64,000 nt of DNA from Anaerolineales bacterium (GTDB lineage Bacteria; Chloroflexota; Anaerolineae; Anaerolineales; Villigracilaceae). The stretch covers positions 1-64,000 of the forward strand of contig JACKAV010000007.1 in the NCBI GenBank assembly GCA_020634895.1, in the 5' to 3' direction. The position numbers and the translations under genes were made by a program. Below are positions 16,835 through 25,975 of this stretch, in pieces. The notes beneath the pieces were generated by a model. The model was not told where the DNA came from, searched no databases, and worked only from the letters and a program-made list of their open reading frames with translations. Position 1 is the first letter of the stretch; every line of letters starts with the position of its first letter.

Positions 16835-16858
16835 TTACATAAAAGAAAATAGTCTTTC

Positions 16859-16897
16859 AAAATTGCAATTTTCCACTCAATTATCCTGACTTATAAT
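16859..16897 (+). promoter_or_regulatory. Promoter of the sensor kinase with AT-rich palindrome
   Basis: The -10 TATAAT is at 16892-16897, 10 nt before the ATG at 16908. A perfect 14-bp palindrome AAAATTGCAATTTT (16859-16872) overlaps the expected -35 region and could be an operator. Confidence 0.5.
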
Positions 16898-16907
16898 TTC
16901 GTCATTC

Positions 16908-19900
16908 ATGATCAGAGTTGGAGATCCTTCAGGGAAACGAAAAACAATAGCCGTGCTTGGCGCGCAATTGAACCGTGCGTGGGGAAGCGAGTTCATGGCG
17001 GGTGTGTTGGATGCGGCTCGCGCAGGGGATGTGAACGTGGTGTGTTTTGTGGGTGGAAAGCCGTCTGTGATTCAGGCGGCGAACAATGAAGAAAATTCCT
17101 ATGGTTTATACGACCTGATAAAACCGGCGCATTTCGACGGCATTCTGCTCGCCGCAGATATTGCGCATGGTCTCTCTGAGAATCAGATCAATGAGTTTTG
17201 CGGCTTTCTCGCGCCTGTACCGGTGGCATCGTTCGCCATTCCGCAGCCGGGCGTTCCTTCGATCATCGCGGATAACGATGGCGGTATGCGTGCCATTGTG
17301 AAGCATTTGATCGAGGAGCATGGATATGAACGCATCGCTTTTGTGCGGGGACCTGTTGGTCAGATCGAGGCAGAGCAGCGTTTCAATGCTTTTCTCGAAG
17401 AATTGAAGGCGCATAACATCCATCATGATGAACATTTGGTGGCGGAGGGGGATTACACCGCTGAAAGCGGGCGCGCCGCCGTGCGCACTTTGTTGGATGA
17501 ACGCGGCATGGCATTGCAGGCGATCGTCGCTTCCAACGATCGTATGGCGTTCGGGATACTGGAGGCGCTTCAGCAGCGCGGACTGCGTGTGCCCGAATCT
17601 ATTGCCGTGACAGGTTTCGACGATGTCAGCGAGTCGCAGTCGATGGGCGTGCCGTTGACAACCGTGCGGCAATCCCTGTATGACGGGGGTGTGCAGGCGT
17701 TCCATTCGTTGATGAAGCGGATACAAGGGGAAGGTGTAGAGGAGATACGAATCCTTCCTTCGGAACTGGTCGTGCGCTGGTCTTGCGGTTGTTTGCCGGA
17801 AAGTATCCATCGTGCAGTCGTTCTTCCCAAAGAGGTGGCGCATACCGGCAGGCTGGAGAACAAACGCACTGCCGCCATCAATGCGCTGCTTGCCGCCGCC
17901 GGGGTTCCGGAAAGTGTGCCCGCATATGAAGAATATGTGGATGTCTTCGGGCAGGCATGGGATGCTTTTCTTGGCTGCCTTCACCAAACGGACAAGAATG
18001 GTTCGTTCCTGAAGATGATCCAAAAAATGGTGGATATCCTTCAGCGCAACGGGTACGATTTCAACGTCTGGCAGAATGTCATTTCCACTTTTAGAAAATA
18101 TGCGCTGGGCGGTATTTCGAGCACAACGACCACACTGCGTGCGGAGAATCTCTTTCAACAGGCACGCATGCTGGTGGGGGAACTTTCGCAGCGGGCGCAG
18201 GCTTTTCGCCGATTGCAGTTCGTAAAACAGGAAGAACTGTTAAATAATTTCAGCTTCTCGATGGCTTCTGCGGTGACGTTCGAAGCGATCGGCGATGCCA
18301 TTTCCAGGCATTTTCCGTATCTTGGAATTGGGCGCTGGTATGTGATGTACTACGGCGATACGGATGCACCATCCACGTCGGCGCCGCCGCCGCAGAATTA
18401 CCGTCTGTTGATGCAGTATGACGACCAACGCTTCACCATGCCGGAGGAACGTTCCAGCCTTGCCACGGGGCATCTTGTGCCGCGCGGTAAGACTCCGGTA
18501 AACCGCCGCTACGACGCGGTGGTCATGCCGCTTTCTCTGGCAAGCAATCGTTTCGGTTTCATGTGGGCGGAAATGGGTTCCGATGATTGGGACGTGTACG
18601 TCCGCGTGCGCAACCTGCTTTCCAGCGCCATGCTGCGCGCGTTGTTGGTCAATCAACGTGAACAGGCGCAGCGCGAAGTGGAACGTCTGTTGAGCGAAGC
18701 CCGCGAACGTGCGGAGGAACTCAGCCGTGCGCGTGATGTGGCGGAAAAAACCGCCAGCGAAAATGCACTGTTATATTCTTCCGAACAGCAGCGGCGTCAG
18801 GGCGCTGAAGCGCTGGCGCGCTCTTTGCGCCAGCTATCCTCCTTGAAAACCGTTGAACAGCTTCCGGATCAGATTCTCGAGCAGTTGAACCAAATGCTGC
18901 CGTATGAACGCGGCGTCCTGTATATGGAGGATGTGAACGGAGAACCGCAGATACAGGCGCATCGCGGCATGCCGCAGGGTGCGGATGTATCCGTTTTTAA
19001 ATTAAATTTCAAAGGCAGCAATCTTTATACGACTGTTTCGCGCAAAGGCGAGACGCTGGTTGTTGAAGATGTGAACAAGGCGGAAAAATGGTCGCAGCCC
19101 GAATGGCTTCCGCGCGACCTTTCATGGATGGGCGTGCCTTTGTACTCAAAAGATAACGTTGTGGGGATGCTGCTGCTCAGCCGTGCGGATGTTTCCTTTA
19201 CGCAGGATGACAGCCTGCTCGCCACTACATTTGCGCAGCATGCGACCGTGGCGTTGGAAAATGCGCGGCTCTATCATGAAGTGACCGGCATGAACCAGAT
19301 GATGGAGCGCATGGTTTCCGAGCGTGTTGAAGAGCTTAATCAGGCATATCAAACGCTTGAAAAGCACGATAAGAACAAATCCGCGTTCATTCAGGTTGCC
19401 GCGCACGAACTTCGCACACCGTTGACCGTTGTCAAAGGTTTTCTCGGCATGCTTCAAATGGACGCGACCGTGCAAGCCAACCCGATGCTTTCGGATGCCA
19501 TCGAAGGTGTGATGCGCGGAACGAATCGCCTGCATCAGATCGTGAACAGCATGTTGGATGTGGCGCGGCTCGAAAATCAGGTCATCACCCCGCATTATGA
19601 ACAGGTCAGCTTGAGCCTGATCCTGCGGCTCATTCACAAGGATTATGTGGATGACCTCACGGCTCGCAGCCTGACCTTTACATTGGACGACTCCATCAAA
19701 ACGATTCCCCCGCTGTTGGCGGATTCTGAACTGCTGAAGAAGGCGCTTGACCAGGTCATTGTCAACGCCATCAAGTTCACTCCAGACGGCGGCTCGATCT
19801 ACATCTCCGCCTGGGTGGTGGACGATCCCAAACGCGGCAAGATGGCGGAGATCGCCATCAAAGACACCGGCATCGGCATCGACCCGGAACATCACAAGGT

Positions 19901-20114
19901 CATTTTCGAGAAGTTGTATCAAATGGGCGAGGTGCAATTGCATTCATCCAGCCGCACGAATTACAAAGGCGGCGGCGCCGGGCTGGGACTCGCCATTGCC
20001 TCCGGTATTGTCCGCGCATTGCAGGGAAGTATCTGGGTCGAAAGCCCCGGCTTGGATGAAGAGAAATTCCCCGGCAGCACCTTCTTCATCCGCCTGCCAT
20101 TGATGAAGGAATAA
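16908..20114 (+). CDS. Cytosolic sensor histidine kinase with LacI-type ligand-binding domain
   Basis: 1068 residues, no membrane segment. Residues 10-290 are a LacI/PurR-type periplasmic-binding fold (TIAVLGAQLNRAWGSEFMAGVLDAA, IVASNDRMAFGILEALQQRGLRVPESIAVTGFDDV) without the helix-turn-helix of a repressor. Residues 300-640 hold helical and GAF-like segments, 650-790 a GAF domain, 790-830 a coiled coil. The HisKA box is AAHELRTPL with His833; the ATPase shows NAIKFTPDGGSI, DTGIGIDPEHH and GAGLGLAI. It probably senses a small molecule such as a sugar and phosphorylates a response regulator. No regulator is adjacent; the orphan receiver at 22523 is the nearest candidate. Confidence 0.9.
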   Translation: MIRVGDPSGKRKTIAVLGAQLNRAWGSEFMAGVLDAARAGDVNVVCFVGGKPSVIQAANNEENSYGLYDLIKPAHFDGILLAADIAHGLSENQINEFCGFLAPVPVASFAIPQPGVPSIIADNDGGMRAIVKHLIEEHGYERIAFVRGPVGQIEAEQRFNAFLEELKAHNIHHDEHLVAEGDYTAESGRAAVRTLLDERGMALQAIVASNDRMAFGILEALQQRGLRVPESIAVTGFDDVSESQSMGVPLTTVRQSLYDGGVQAFHSLMKRIQGEGVEEIRILPSELVVRWSCGCLPESIHRAVVLPKEVAHTGRLENKRTAAINALLAAAGVPESVPAYEEYVDVFGQAWDAFLGCLHQTDKNGSFLKMIQKMVDILQRNGYDFNVWQNVISTFRKYALGGISSTTTTLRAENLFQQARMLVGELSQRAQAFRRLQFVKQEELLNNFSFSMASAVTFEAIGDAISRHFPYLGIGRWYVMYYGDTDAPSTSAPPPQNYRLLMQYDDQRFTMPEERSSLATGHLVPRGKTPVNRRYDAVVMPLSLASNRFGFMWAEMGSDDWDVYVRVRNLLSSAMLRALLVNQREQAQREVERLLSEARERAEELSRARDVAEKTASENALLYSSEQQRRQGAEALARSLRQLSSLKTVEQLPDQILEQLNQMLPYERGVLYMEDVNGEPQIQAHRGMPQGADVSVFKLNFKGSNLYTTVSRKGETLVVEDVNKAEKWSQPEWLPRDLSWMGVPLYSKDNVVGMLLLSRADVSFTQDDSLLATTFAQHATVALENARLYHEVTGMNQMMERMVSERVEELNQAYQTLEKHDKNKSAFIQVAAHELRTPLTVVKGFLGMLQMDATVQANPMLSDAIEGVMRGTNRLHQIVNSMLDVARLENQVITPHYEQVSLSLILRLIHKDYVDDLTARSLTFTLDDSIKTIPPLLADSELLKKALDQVIVNAIKFTPDGGSIYISAWVVDDPKRGKMAEIAIKDTGIGIDPEHHKVIFEKLYQMGEVQLHSSSRTNYKGGGAGLGLAIASGIVRALQGSIWVESPGLDEEKFPGSTFFIRLPLMKE

Positions 20115-20140
20115 AGATCATTATTTGCTTTAAATCAAAC

Positions 20141-20174
20141 ACGCGCTCCATTTGGAGCGCGTATTGTTTTTTTT
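20141..20174 (+). terminator. Terminator of the sensor kinase gene
   Basis: Nine-bp stem ACGCGCTCC/GGAGCGCGT, 4-nt loop, then ATTGTTTTTTTT. Confidence 0.9.
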
Positions 20175-21075
20175 ACTTCATCTTTTCCCTGAAATCGTAG
20201 ATCCCATTTTTGACCGACCACTTCGCCCCGCACGATGGACAGGCGACATAATCTTCCTTTTCCTTCAGACCGCCGCTGTTGCAATCCGGGCATTTGAAGA
20301 GATCGATCACATTCACTGGGATGTCAACGTTTGCCTCGCCCGGCAGGACTGCTTTTACGAAAACGCTGGGCGTGAGTTGAAAAAGCGCGCCCGTCGGTTG
20401 GAAGAGTCCATCGACAGCGGCGAGCAGGTTGGCAGGGATGATCCGCTTCAGCAGCCCAAGGCGGAAGTGTGAAACGGTCAACATTTTTTCGAGGGTGAAG
20501 CCGAGTTCGTTCAACCACTTGCGGATGGCTTTGGGATGAAAATCGAAATTCAATTCCACGAATTCGACAGGCTCCAACGTGAACGGACTCCACGGCTGTT
20601 TGCCGAGCCAGTAACGCAGGATCGCTTTCAGGTTTAACTTGTTCGCAAATTCAAGGATGAATGTTGCGCCGGGCTGTAACGTCGCCTGAATCTGAGCGAG
20701 CGCCTTTGGCGCATCCGCCATGTGATGCAGCACACGGATCATCGTGGCGGCATCAAACAACCCGGTCCGAAAAGGGAGGCGGTATACATCCGCGGCCACG
20801 TAAATGTATTTATCGGAGCGACCAAGCCTTTCCTGCGCCTGCGCCAGTTGCGTGGTCGAATAATCCAAAACGACGATGCGTTCGAAACCGGCATAACGCG
20901 GCGTGTTGCGCCCTGCGCCGGCGCCAAGTTCAAGCATCAGCCTGCCGCCTTTGGGGAGCATACGCTTCAACGCAATGGCTTCGGCACGGTCTTCATAGGC
21001 GCGCCCGCCTTTTTCCCAAAAGGCTTCCTGATAATCGGAACCTTCGTAATTACAAACGGGAGGAGTATCTGTCAT
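20173..21075 (-). CDS. Class I SAM-dependent methyltransferase with zinc-ribbon tail
   Basis: 300 residues. The SAM site is LMLELGAGAGRNTP (motif I), with IVVLDYS as the acidic strand and DAATMIRVLHHMADAPKAL as motif IV-V of the Methyltransf_11 type. The C-terminal 45 residues carry two Cys pairs (LFKCPDCNSGG and VACPSCGAKW), a Trm112-like zinc ribbon. The substrate is unknown. It lies downstream of UDP-glucose dehydrogenase on the same strand with a 27-bp palindrome between them, so cotranscription and a role in glycan or lipid modification are possible but unproved. Confidence 0.85.
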   Translation of the reverse strand: MTDTPPVCNYEGSDYQEAFWEKGGRAYEDRAEAIALKRMLPKGGRLMLELGAGAGRNTPRYAGFERIVVLDYSTTQLAQAQERLGRSDKYIYVAADVYRLPFRTGLFDAATMIRVLHHMADAPKALAQIQATLQPGATFILEFANKLNLKAILRYWLGKQPWSPFTLEPVEFVELNFDFHPKAIRKWLNELGFTLEKMLTVSHFRLGLLKRIIPANLLAAVDGLFQPTGALFQLTPSVFVKAVLPGEANVDIPVNVIDLFKCPDCNSGGLKEKEDYVACPSCGAKWSVKNGIYDFREKMK

Positions 21076-21082
21076 AAAACTT

Positions 21083-21109
21083 GTAGGTCACGCCTCAAGC
21101 GTGACCTAC
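21083..21109. repeat. 27-bp palindrome GTAGGTCACGC-N5-GCGTGACCTAC
   Basis: Perfect 11-bp arms, loop CTCAA. It begins 7 nt beyond the ugd stop (minus strand). Copies of the same element are at 24448-24474 and 59960-59986. Confidence 0.9.
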
Positions 21110-21116
21110 CCTTTTG

Positions 21117-22412
21117 TTATCGTCCTATCGCGCGATAGGTGAAGCCCAGTTCTTTCATACGACCGGGCTCGTAGATGTTGCGCCCGTCGTAAAGGACCGG
21201 GGACTTGAGCAAGCCCTTGACCTTATCGAGGTCGAGCTGCTTGAACTCGTTCCATTCGGTGACGATGATCAACGCATCACACCCATCCGCCATTTGGTAC
21301 GCCCCATCGAATAATTCCACCGCCGGGAGAATGGGACGTGCCACATCCATCGCGACCGGGTCATACGCGCGGACCTTCGCACCGGCTTTGACCAGCGTTT
21401 CGGCAATGTCGATGGCGGGAGCATCGCGCATATCGTCGGTGTTGGGTTTGAACGCCAGACCAAGCAGACCCACGGTCTTGCCCTTGAGGCTGCCGCCAAG
21501 CATCTCTTCTGTGACGCGTACGGCTTCCTTGCGGCGGTCGTAGTTGACGTCCATTACGCTGTTGAGGATCTTCGGGTTGAGACCTTTTTCCTTTGCCATG
21601 AAGGCGAGCGCTTCCACATCCTTGGGGAAGCAGGACCCGCCCCAGCCGAGACCCGCATCCAAAAAGTGACGTCCGATGCGCGCATCGTAGCCCATGCCTG
21701 CCGCCACTTCCTTCACATCCGCGCCGACGCGTTCGCACAGGTCGGCGAGTTCGTTGATGAAGGATATCTTGGTGGCGAGGAAGGCATTACTGGCGTACTT
21801 GATCATTTCCGCGGTGCGCAGGTCGGTGATGACGATGGGTGCGCGCAGGGGCAGGTGCAGGTGAGCGACCTTGTTCGCAGCGTCGCGGTCGAGCGAGCCG
21901 ATCACGGTGCGGTGCGGATTCATGAAGTCGCCGATGGCGGAACCTTCACGCAGGAATTCCGGGCAGGAGACCACCGCGAAGTCCATCGGCTTCGGCTGGG
22001 CACCCTTCACAATGTCAGCGACCCAGTCACCGGTCCCGATCGGAACCGTGGACTTGTTGATGATGATGACGGGCGCGGTCATATTCTCCGCAATGGATTT
22101 CGCCGCGGCAGCCACGTATTGCAGATCCGCCGAACCATCCGAGCCGGAGGGAGTTCCCACCGCGATGAAAACGTATTCAGCATCTTTCACAGCATCCTTA
22201 TAGGACGTGGTAAATGTGATGCGGCCCGCATTCATGTTGCGTTTGACGAGTTCGTCCAGACCTGGTTCGTAGATGGGCATGATGCCCTTCTTCAGGTTTT
22301 CGACGCGCTCTTCGTTGACGTCCAGCGCGGAGACGCGGTTACCCAAATCGGCAAAGCAGGCGGCGGTCACCAGACCGACGTATCCAACGCCGACGACACA
22401 AATTTGTTTCAT
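21117..22412 (-). CDS. ugd: UDP-glucose 6-dehydrogenase
   Basis: Oxidises UDP-glucose to UDP-glucuronate with two NAD+, supplying uronic acids for surface glycans. The NAD site is ICVVGVGYVGLVTAACFADLG; the UDP-sugar region shows PEFLREGSAIGDFMNPHRTVIG; the catalytic Cys261 lies in GWGGSCFPKD; LLGLAFKPNTDDMRDAPA is the C-terminal signature. 431 residues is full length. An AGAGGAAA site precedes the ATG. A glycosyltransferase (22988) lies divergently nearby, consistent with a polysaccharide role. Confidence 0.95.
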   Translation of the reverse strand: MKQICVVGVGYVGLVTAACFADLGNRVSALDVNEERVENLKKGIMPIYEPGLDELVKRNMNAGRITFTTSYKDAVKDAEYVFIAVGTPSGSDGSADLQYVAAAAKSIAENMTAPVIIINKSTVPIGTGDWVADIVKGAQPKPMDFAVVSCPEFLREGSAIGDFMNPHRTVIGSLDRDAANKVAHLHLPLRAPIVITDLRTAEMIKYASNAFLATKISFINELADLCERVGADVKEVAAGMGYDARIGRHFLDAGLGWGGSCFPKDVEALAFMAKEKGLNPKILNSVMDVNYDRRKEAVRVTEEMLGGSLKGKTVGLLGLAFKPNTDDMRDAPAIDIAETLVKAGAKVRAYDPVAMDVARPILPAVELFDGAYQMADGCDALIIVTEWNEFKQLDLDKVKGLLKSPVLYDGRNIYEPGRMKELGFTYRAIGR

Positions 22413-22522
22413 ATTGTTTCCTCTTATTTGAAAGATTTGGCTCTGTTGAGATCATTCATGCAGTTTGGCTTTTTACAGGTTCATTGTGAGTCTGCAATTT
22501 CTTGAGCCAGTAATAATGCAAA

Positions 22523-22909
22523 TCACCCCATCTGACTCAGCTTGTCCATCCAATTGTTGACTGTTTCCAGCAGATCAAGCAGGTCCATGGGCTTGGTAAC
22601 ATATTCGTCACACCCGGCGTCGAACGCGCGTTTGCGGTCGCTGGGCAGGGCATGGGCTGTGAGCGCGATCAGCGGAATGGCAGAGGTCTGCAAGTTGCCT
22701 TTGATCAGGCGCGTGGCAGTCCAGCCGTCCATTTCCGGCATCGAAAGGTCCATAATGATCAAGTCAGGTTGTTGCTTGGTTGCGGCGTTAACCCCGTCGC
22801 GTCCGTTCATGGCTAGAAATGTCTCGAACCCATTCTTTTCCAGAATAAAACGGACCAGCTCATACGTATCCATATTATCTTCAACAATGAGGATGCGTCC
22901 TGCGCTCAT
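22523..22909 (-). CDS. Stand-alone response regulator receiver protein
   Basis: 128 residues, only a CheY-like receiver domain. Acidic pocket Glu10-Asp11, phosphoacceptor Asp54 (in LIIMDLSMPEMDGW), a Thr in ALTAHA, and Lys in YVTKPMDL are all in place. No output domain, so it probably acts by protein contact or in a phosphorelay. No kinase is adjacent; the nearest is the LacI-type kinase at 16908-20114. A TATATT box ends 6 nt before the ATG with no Shine-Dalgarno. Confidence 0.92.
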   Translation of the reverse strand: MSAGRILIVEDNMDTYELVRFILEKNGFETFLAMNGRDGVNAATKQQPDLIIMDLSMPEMDGWTATRLIKGNLQTSAIPLIALTAHALPSDRKRAFDAGCDEYVTKPMDLLDLLETVNNWMDKLSQMG

Positions 22910-22915
22910 GCCTTA

Positions 22916-22921
22916 AATATA
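22916..22921 (-). promoter_or_regulatory. -10 box of the receiver gene, 6 nt from ATG
   Basis: TATATT on the minus strand, then TAAGGC and the ATG; predicted leaderless. Confidence 0.5.
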
Positions 22922-22951
22922 CTACAAAGTGCGGTCTAAATCTTTGGAATT

Positions 22952-22981
22952 TTGCAGCATTTCAGGGCGTGTGGGTATAAT
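22952..22981 (+). promoter_or_regulatory. Promoter of the glycosyltransferase gene, 6 nt from ATG
   Basis: TTGCAG (22952-22957), 18-nt spacer, TATAAT (22976-22981), then 6 nt to the ATG at 22988. The best-formed leaderless promoter in the window. Confidence 0.7.
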
Positions 22982-22987
22982 CGCAGA

Positions 22988-24142
22988 ATGCGCCTGTTAT
23001 TTGTCACCGACGCCCGTTCCCCCATTTCCCGCAATTGGATGAAATATTTTATAGACCGCGGCGACGAGGTCTTTATCGCCTCCACCTTCGAATGGGATCA
23101 AGACCTTCCCGTTGTGCGGGCGGAATTTACACCTGTTGCCTTCAGCGCCGCCAAAAAGCGGACTTCCGCTCCCTCCAGCGCCTCATCCCGGACTTTGGGC
23201 TTGCGGACCAAGATTCGGCAGTGGCTTGGTCCCCTGACCGTTCCCGCTTCCGCGCGAAAATTACGGGCGTTCATAAAAGAGGTTCAGCCGGATATTGTCC
23301 ATGCGATGCGCATTCCCTACGAAGGGATGCTGGCGGCTTCCGCGCTCAACGGGCTGGATGCTCGCCCTGCTTTCGTTGTATCCATTTGGGGGAATGACTT
23401 CACATTGCATGCCCCGTCCACGCCGTTGATGAAATATTCCACGCGCAGAGTGATGCAGTCCGTTGACGGTCTGCATGCGGATGTTGAACGCGATGTGCGG
23501 CTGGCTAGGGAATGGGGCTTGGGCGAAGATAAGCCGACGCTGGTGGCGCCCGGCAATGGCGGAATCCGAGCCGATGTTTTTTATCCGCCTAAAGAATTGG
23601 TGAAAGAACCGATCGTCATCAACCCGCGCGGAGTCCGCCCGTATGTGCGCAACGATTCATTCTTCAAGGCGATTCCGCTTGTGCTGGCGAAACGACCGGA
23701 GGCGAAATTTCTATGTACGGGTATGCAGTCCGAACCGCAGGCGATGAAGTGGGCGCACGAGTTGAACATCAAGGACGCGGTGGAGTTGCTGCCGCAGTTT
23801 CCGCATGAAAAAATGGGGAAAGTTTTTCGCGGCGCGCAGATCGTGGTTTCGCCGAGCATTCACGACGGTACGCCGAATACGTTGATCGAGGCGATGGCGT
23901 GCGGATGTTTCCCTGTGGCGGGCGATCTTGAGTCCATCCGCGAGTGGATCACGCATGGGCAGAACGGTTTGCTGTTCGATGCGAACGATCCGCAATCGAT
24001 AGCGGATGCGATCCTTTTGGGCTTGGAAAGAGAAGACCTGCGAACCGAAGCCGCAGGTCTGAACACGAACATCATCTCCGCGCGTGCGGAGTATGGGGCG
24101 AATATGAAAAGGGTGGTTGAGTTTTACTCTTCTATTAAGTGA
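22988..24142 (+). CDS. Glycosyltransferase, GT4-like (GT-B fold)
   Basis: 384 residues. The N-terminal domain begins MRLLFVTDARSPISRNWMKYFIDRGDEV; the C-terminal Rossmann domain holds the nucleotide-sugar signature FRGAQIVVSPSIHDGTPNTLIEAMACGCFPVAGD with the conserved E-x7-E-like spacing (SIHDGTPNTLIEA). The donor and acceptor are unknown. The ATG at 22988 was chosen over an in-frame upstream start because of the promoter position and the domain start. Nearby ugd could supply UDP-glucuronate. Confidence 0.87.
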   Translation: MRLLFVTDARSPISRNWMKYFIDRGDEVFIASTFEWDQDLPVVRAEFTPVAFSAAKKRTSAPSSASSRTLGLRTKIRQWLGPLTVPASARKLRAFIKEVQPDIVHAMRIPYEGMLAASALNGLDARPAFVVSIWGNDFTLHAPSTPLMKYSTRRVMQSVDGLHADVERDVRLAREWGLGEDKPTLVAPGNGGIRADVFYPPKELVKEPIVINPRGVRPYVRNDSFFKAIPLVLAKRPEAKFLCTGMQSEPQAMKWAHELNIKDAVELLPQFPHEKMGKVFRGAQIVVSPSIHDGTPNTLIEAMACGCFPVAGDLESIREWITHGQNGLLFDANDPQSIADAILLGLEREDLRTEAAGLNTNIISARAEYGANMKRVVEFYSSIK

Positions 24143-24160
24143 GTGACCCTGTTGTAAATA

Positions 24161-24382
24161 TTAGAATTCTTCCCTGGGGGCTTTCAGCGATTCGAGCCTG
24201 CTGCGGAGTTCGATGCGGCGCACGTCTGCCGAGTGGCGGACGTCGTTGAGGAAGTTCTGTCCGCGGTCGCGCAACTGTCCGCGCAGGTTTTCGCCGGATT
24301 CGGGGGCAAGTAATAAAGCCATCACACCGCCGACAAGTGCGCCGGTAAAGATGCCGATCAAAAAGCCAAACATTCTACGCAT
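24161..24382 (-). CDS. YtxH-domain small membrane protein
   Basis: 73 residues. A Gly-rich membrane helix (FGFLIGIFTGALVGGVMALLLAPESGENLR) with the LLAPxSG signature, then an amphipathic helix, matches the YtxH family. It has an AAGGAGA site. It sits downstream of cysS on the same strand with a 27-bp palindrome between. Family members are stress-associated membrane proteins of unclear function. Confidence 0.85.
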   Translation of the reverse strand: MRRMFGFLIGIFTGALVGGVMALLLAPESGENLRGQLRDRGQNFLNDVRHSADVRRIELRSRLESLKAPREEF

Positions 24383-24447
24383 GGATTTTCTCCTTGAAAA
24401 GTCGTTGTGATGATTGAATTATACATCTGAAAACTGACTGCAATAAA

Positions 24448-24474
24448 GCAGGTCACGTTTCAAACGTGACCTAC
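24448..24474. repeat. 27-bp palindrome GCAGGTCACGT-N5-ACGTGACCTAC
   Basis: 11-bp arms with one mismatch, loop TTCAA. It begins 5 nt beyond the cysS stop. Same family as 21083 and 59960. Confidence 0.9.
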
Positions 24475-24479
24475 AACTT

Positions 24480-25877
24480 TTAACTCCATTTCCAGGTGGT
24501 GCCGTCTTTGCTGTCTTCGATGGTGACGCCCATTTCTTTTAACTGGTCGCGGATCTCATCGGAACGTTTCCAGTTCTTCTGCTGGCGGGCTTCGGTGCGT
24601 TCTGCGATCAACGCTTCGACTTGTGCTTCCTGTTCGCTTGAGCCTTTTTTCTCTTCGAGCGTCAGCCCGAGAACACCAGCCAGTTGTTTGAAGACATCCT
24701 GTGCGTGTTGAAGTTGATCGGCATTGGCGCCATTATCGCGCGCGGTGTTGACGGATTTGGAAAGCTCAAACAACACAGCAATTGCGCCTGCGGTGTTGAA
24801 GTCGTTGTCCATAGCTTCGGTGAAGTTGGTCTTCGCAGATTCGACCGCCATGTCGAGGGTGGAGGCGTTTCCGGCGTTGAGTCCGCTGGCGGAGGGGGAG
24901 GCAGGCTTGAGCGTGGATTTGAGGCGCTCCACGTTTCGTTCCGCGGCGTCGAGCGTGTCGTCGTTGAACATCAATGGCGCGCGGTATGTCCCGTTCAAGA
25001 CCAGCATGCGCATCACATCGGAGGAGCGCTGCGCGAGGAATTCCTTGATGCTGATGATGTTGCCGAGCGACTTGGACATCTTTTCGCCGCCGAGTTGGAG
25101 CATGCCGTTATGCACCCAGTAGCGCGAGAATTCCTTGCCGGTGTAGCATTCGCTTTGGGCGATCTCGTTTTCGTGATGCGGGAAGATGAGGTCGTTGCCG
25201 CCGCCGTGGATGTCGATCTGTTCGCCGAGTTCGGCAAGGTTCATGGCGGAGCATTCGATGTGCCAGCCGGGGCGCCCTTTGCCCCACGGACTGTCCCATG
25301 AAATTTCGCCGGGTTTGGCGGCTTTCCATAGCGCGAAGTCGAGCGGATTTTCCTTTTGCTCGCCGATCTCGATACGTGCTCCGGCTTGCATGTCTTCGAG
25401 TTTGCGCCCGGAGAGACGACCGTAATCGTCGTCGCTGTTCACGCGGAAGTATACGTCGCCATTTTCTGCAGGATACGCATGACCTTTTTCGATCAATCCT
25501 TCGACGAATTGAATGATGAGCGGCATGGTTTTGCTGACCTGCGGGTTGGCAGTGGCAGGCAGCACATTGAGGCTTTTGAGATCGTTGGCGTAATCCGCGA
25601 TATAGCGCGCCGAAAGTTGAAGCGGGTCTTCGCCGAGCTGGTTGGCGCGGTTGATGATCTTGTCGTCCACGTCGGTGTAGTTCATGACGTGCTTGACTTC
25701 GTATCCGCGATATTCGAGATAGCGGCGGATGATGTCGAACACAATGGCAGACATGGCATGCCCGACGTGCGCGTCGTTATAGACCGTGACACCGCAGACG
25801 TACATGCGAACTTTGCCGGGGTCGAGGGTCTGGAATTCTTCGGTTTTTCGGGAGAGGGTATTGTAGATTTTTAGCAT
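24480..25877 (-). CDS. cysS: Cysteinyl-tRNA synthetase
   Basis: Class I synthetase that charges tRNA-Cys. The HIGH motif reads HVGH (residues 37-40), zinc-binding Cys28 lies in MYVCGVTVYND, the second zinc Cys is in GWHIECSAM, and KMSKSLGN is the class I KMSKS loop. A C-terminal anticodon-binding helical domain follows. 465 residues is full length. A -10 TAAAAT ends 6 nt before the ATG and directly abuts the end of an ACCACAGA-type repeat. Confidence 0.96.
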   Translation of the reverse strand: MLKIYNTLSRKTEEFQTLDPGKVRMYVCGVTVYNDAHVGHAMSAIVFDIIRRYLEYRGYEVKHVMNYTDVDDKIINRANQLGEDPLQLSARYIADYANDLKSLNVLPATANPQVSKTMPLIIQFVEGLIEKGHAYPAENGDVYFRVNSDDDYGRLSGRKLEDMQAGARIEIGEQKENPLDFALWKAAKPGEISWDSPWGKGRPGWHIECSAMNLAELGEQIDIHGGGNDLIFPHHENEIAQSECYTGKEFSRYWVHNGMLQLGGEKMSKSLGNIISIKEFLAQRSSDVMRMLVLNGTYRAPLMFNDDTLDAAERNVERLKSTLKPASPSASGLNAGNASTLDMAVESAKTNFTEAMDNDFNTAGAIAVLFELSKSVNTARDNGANADQLQHAQDVFKQLAGVLGLTLEEKKGSSEQEAQVEALIAERTEARQQKNWKRSDEIRDQLKEMGVTIEDSKDGTTWKWS

Positions 25878-25883
25878 ATTTCT

Positions 25884-25914
25884 ATTTTAACCACAGATTC
25901 ACACAGATGAAAGG
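25884..25914 (-). promoter_or_regulatory. cysS -10 box adjoining a repeat half-arm
   Basis: TAAAAT (25884-25889, minus strand) lies 6 nt from the ATG. Its upstream bases read CTGTGGT, the edge of the AACCACAGATTCACACAG repeat arm (25888-25905). Confidence 0.55.
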
Positions 25915-25975
25915 GATAAAAAAACAGGACGCCTCTCGACGCCCTGCTTACTGCTTACTAATCACTGTTCACTAA

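Noticed and set aside
17106..18158. 350-codon frame antisense to the LacI-type kinase
   Set aside because: Shadow frame; no start site or family motif.
22523..22909. Cognate pair of the LacI-type kinase
   Set aside because: The genes are 2.4 kb apart with two unrelated genes between and opposite orientation; pairing is only a possibility.
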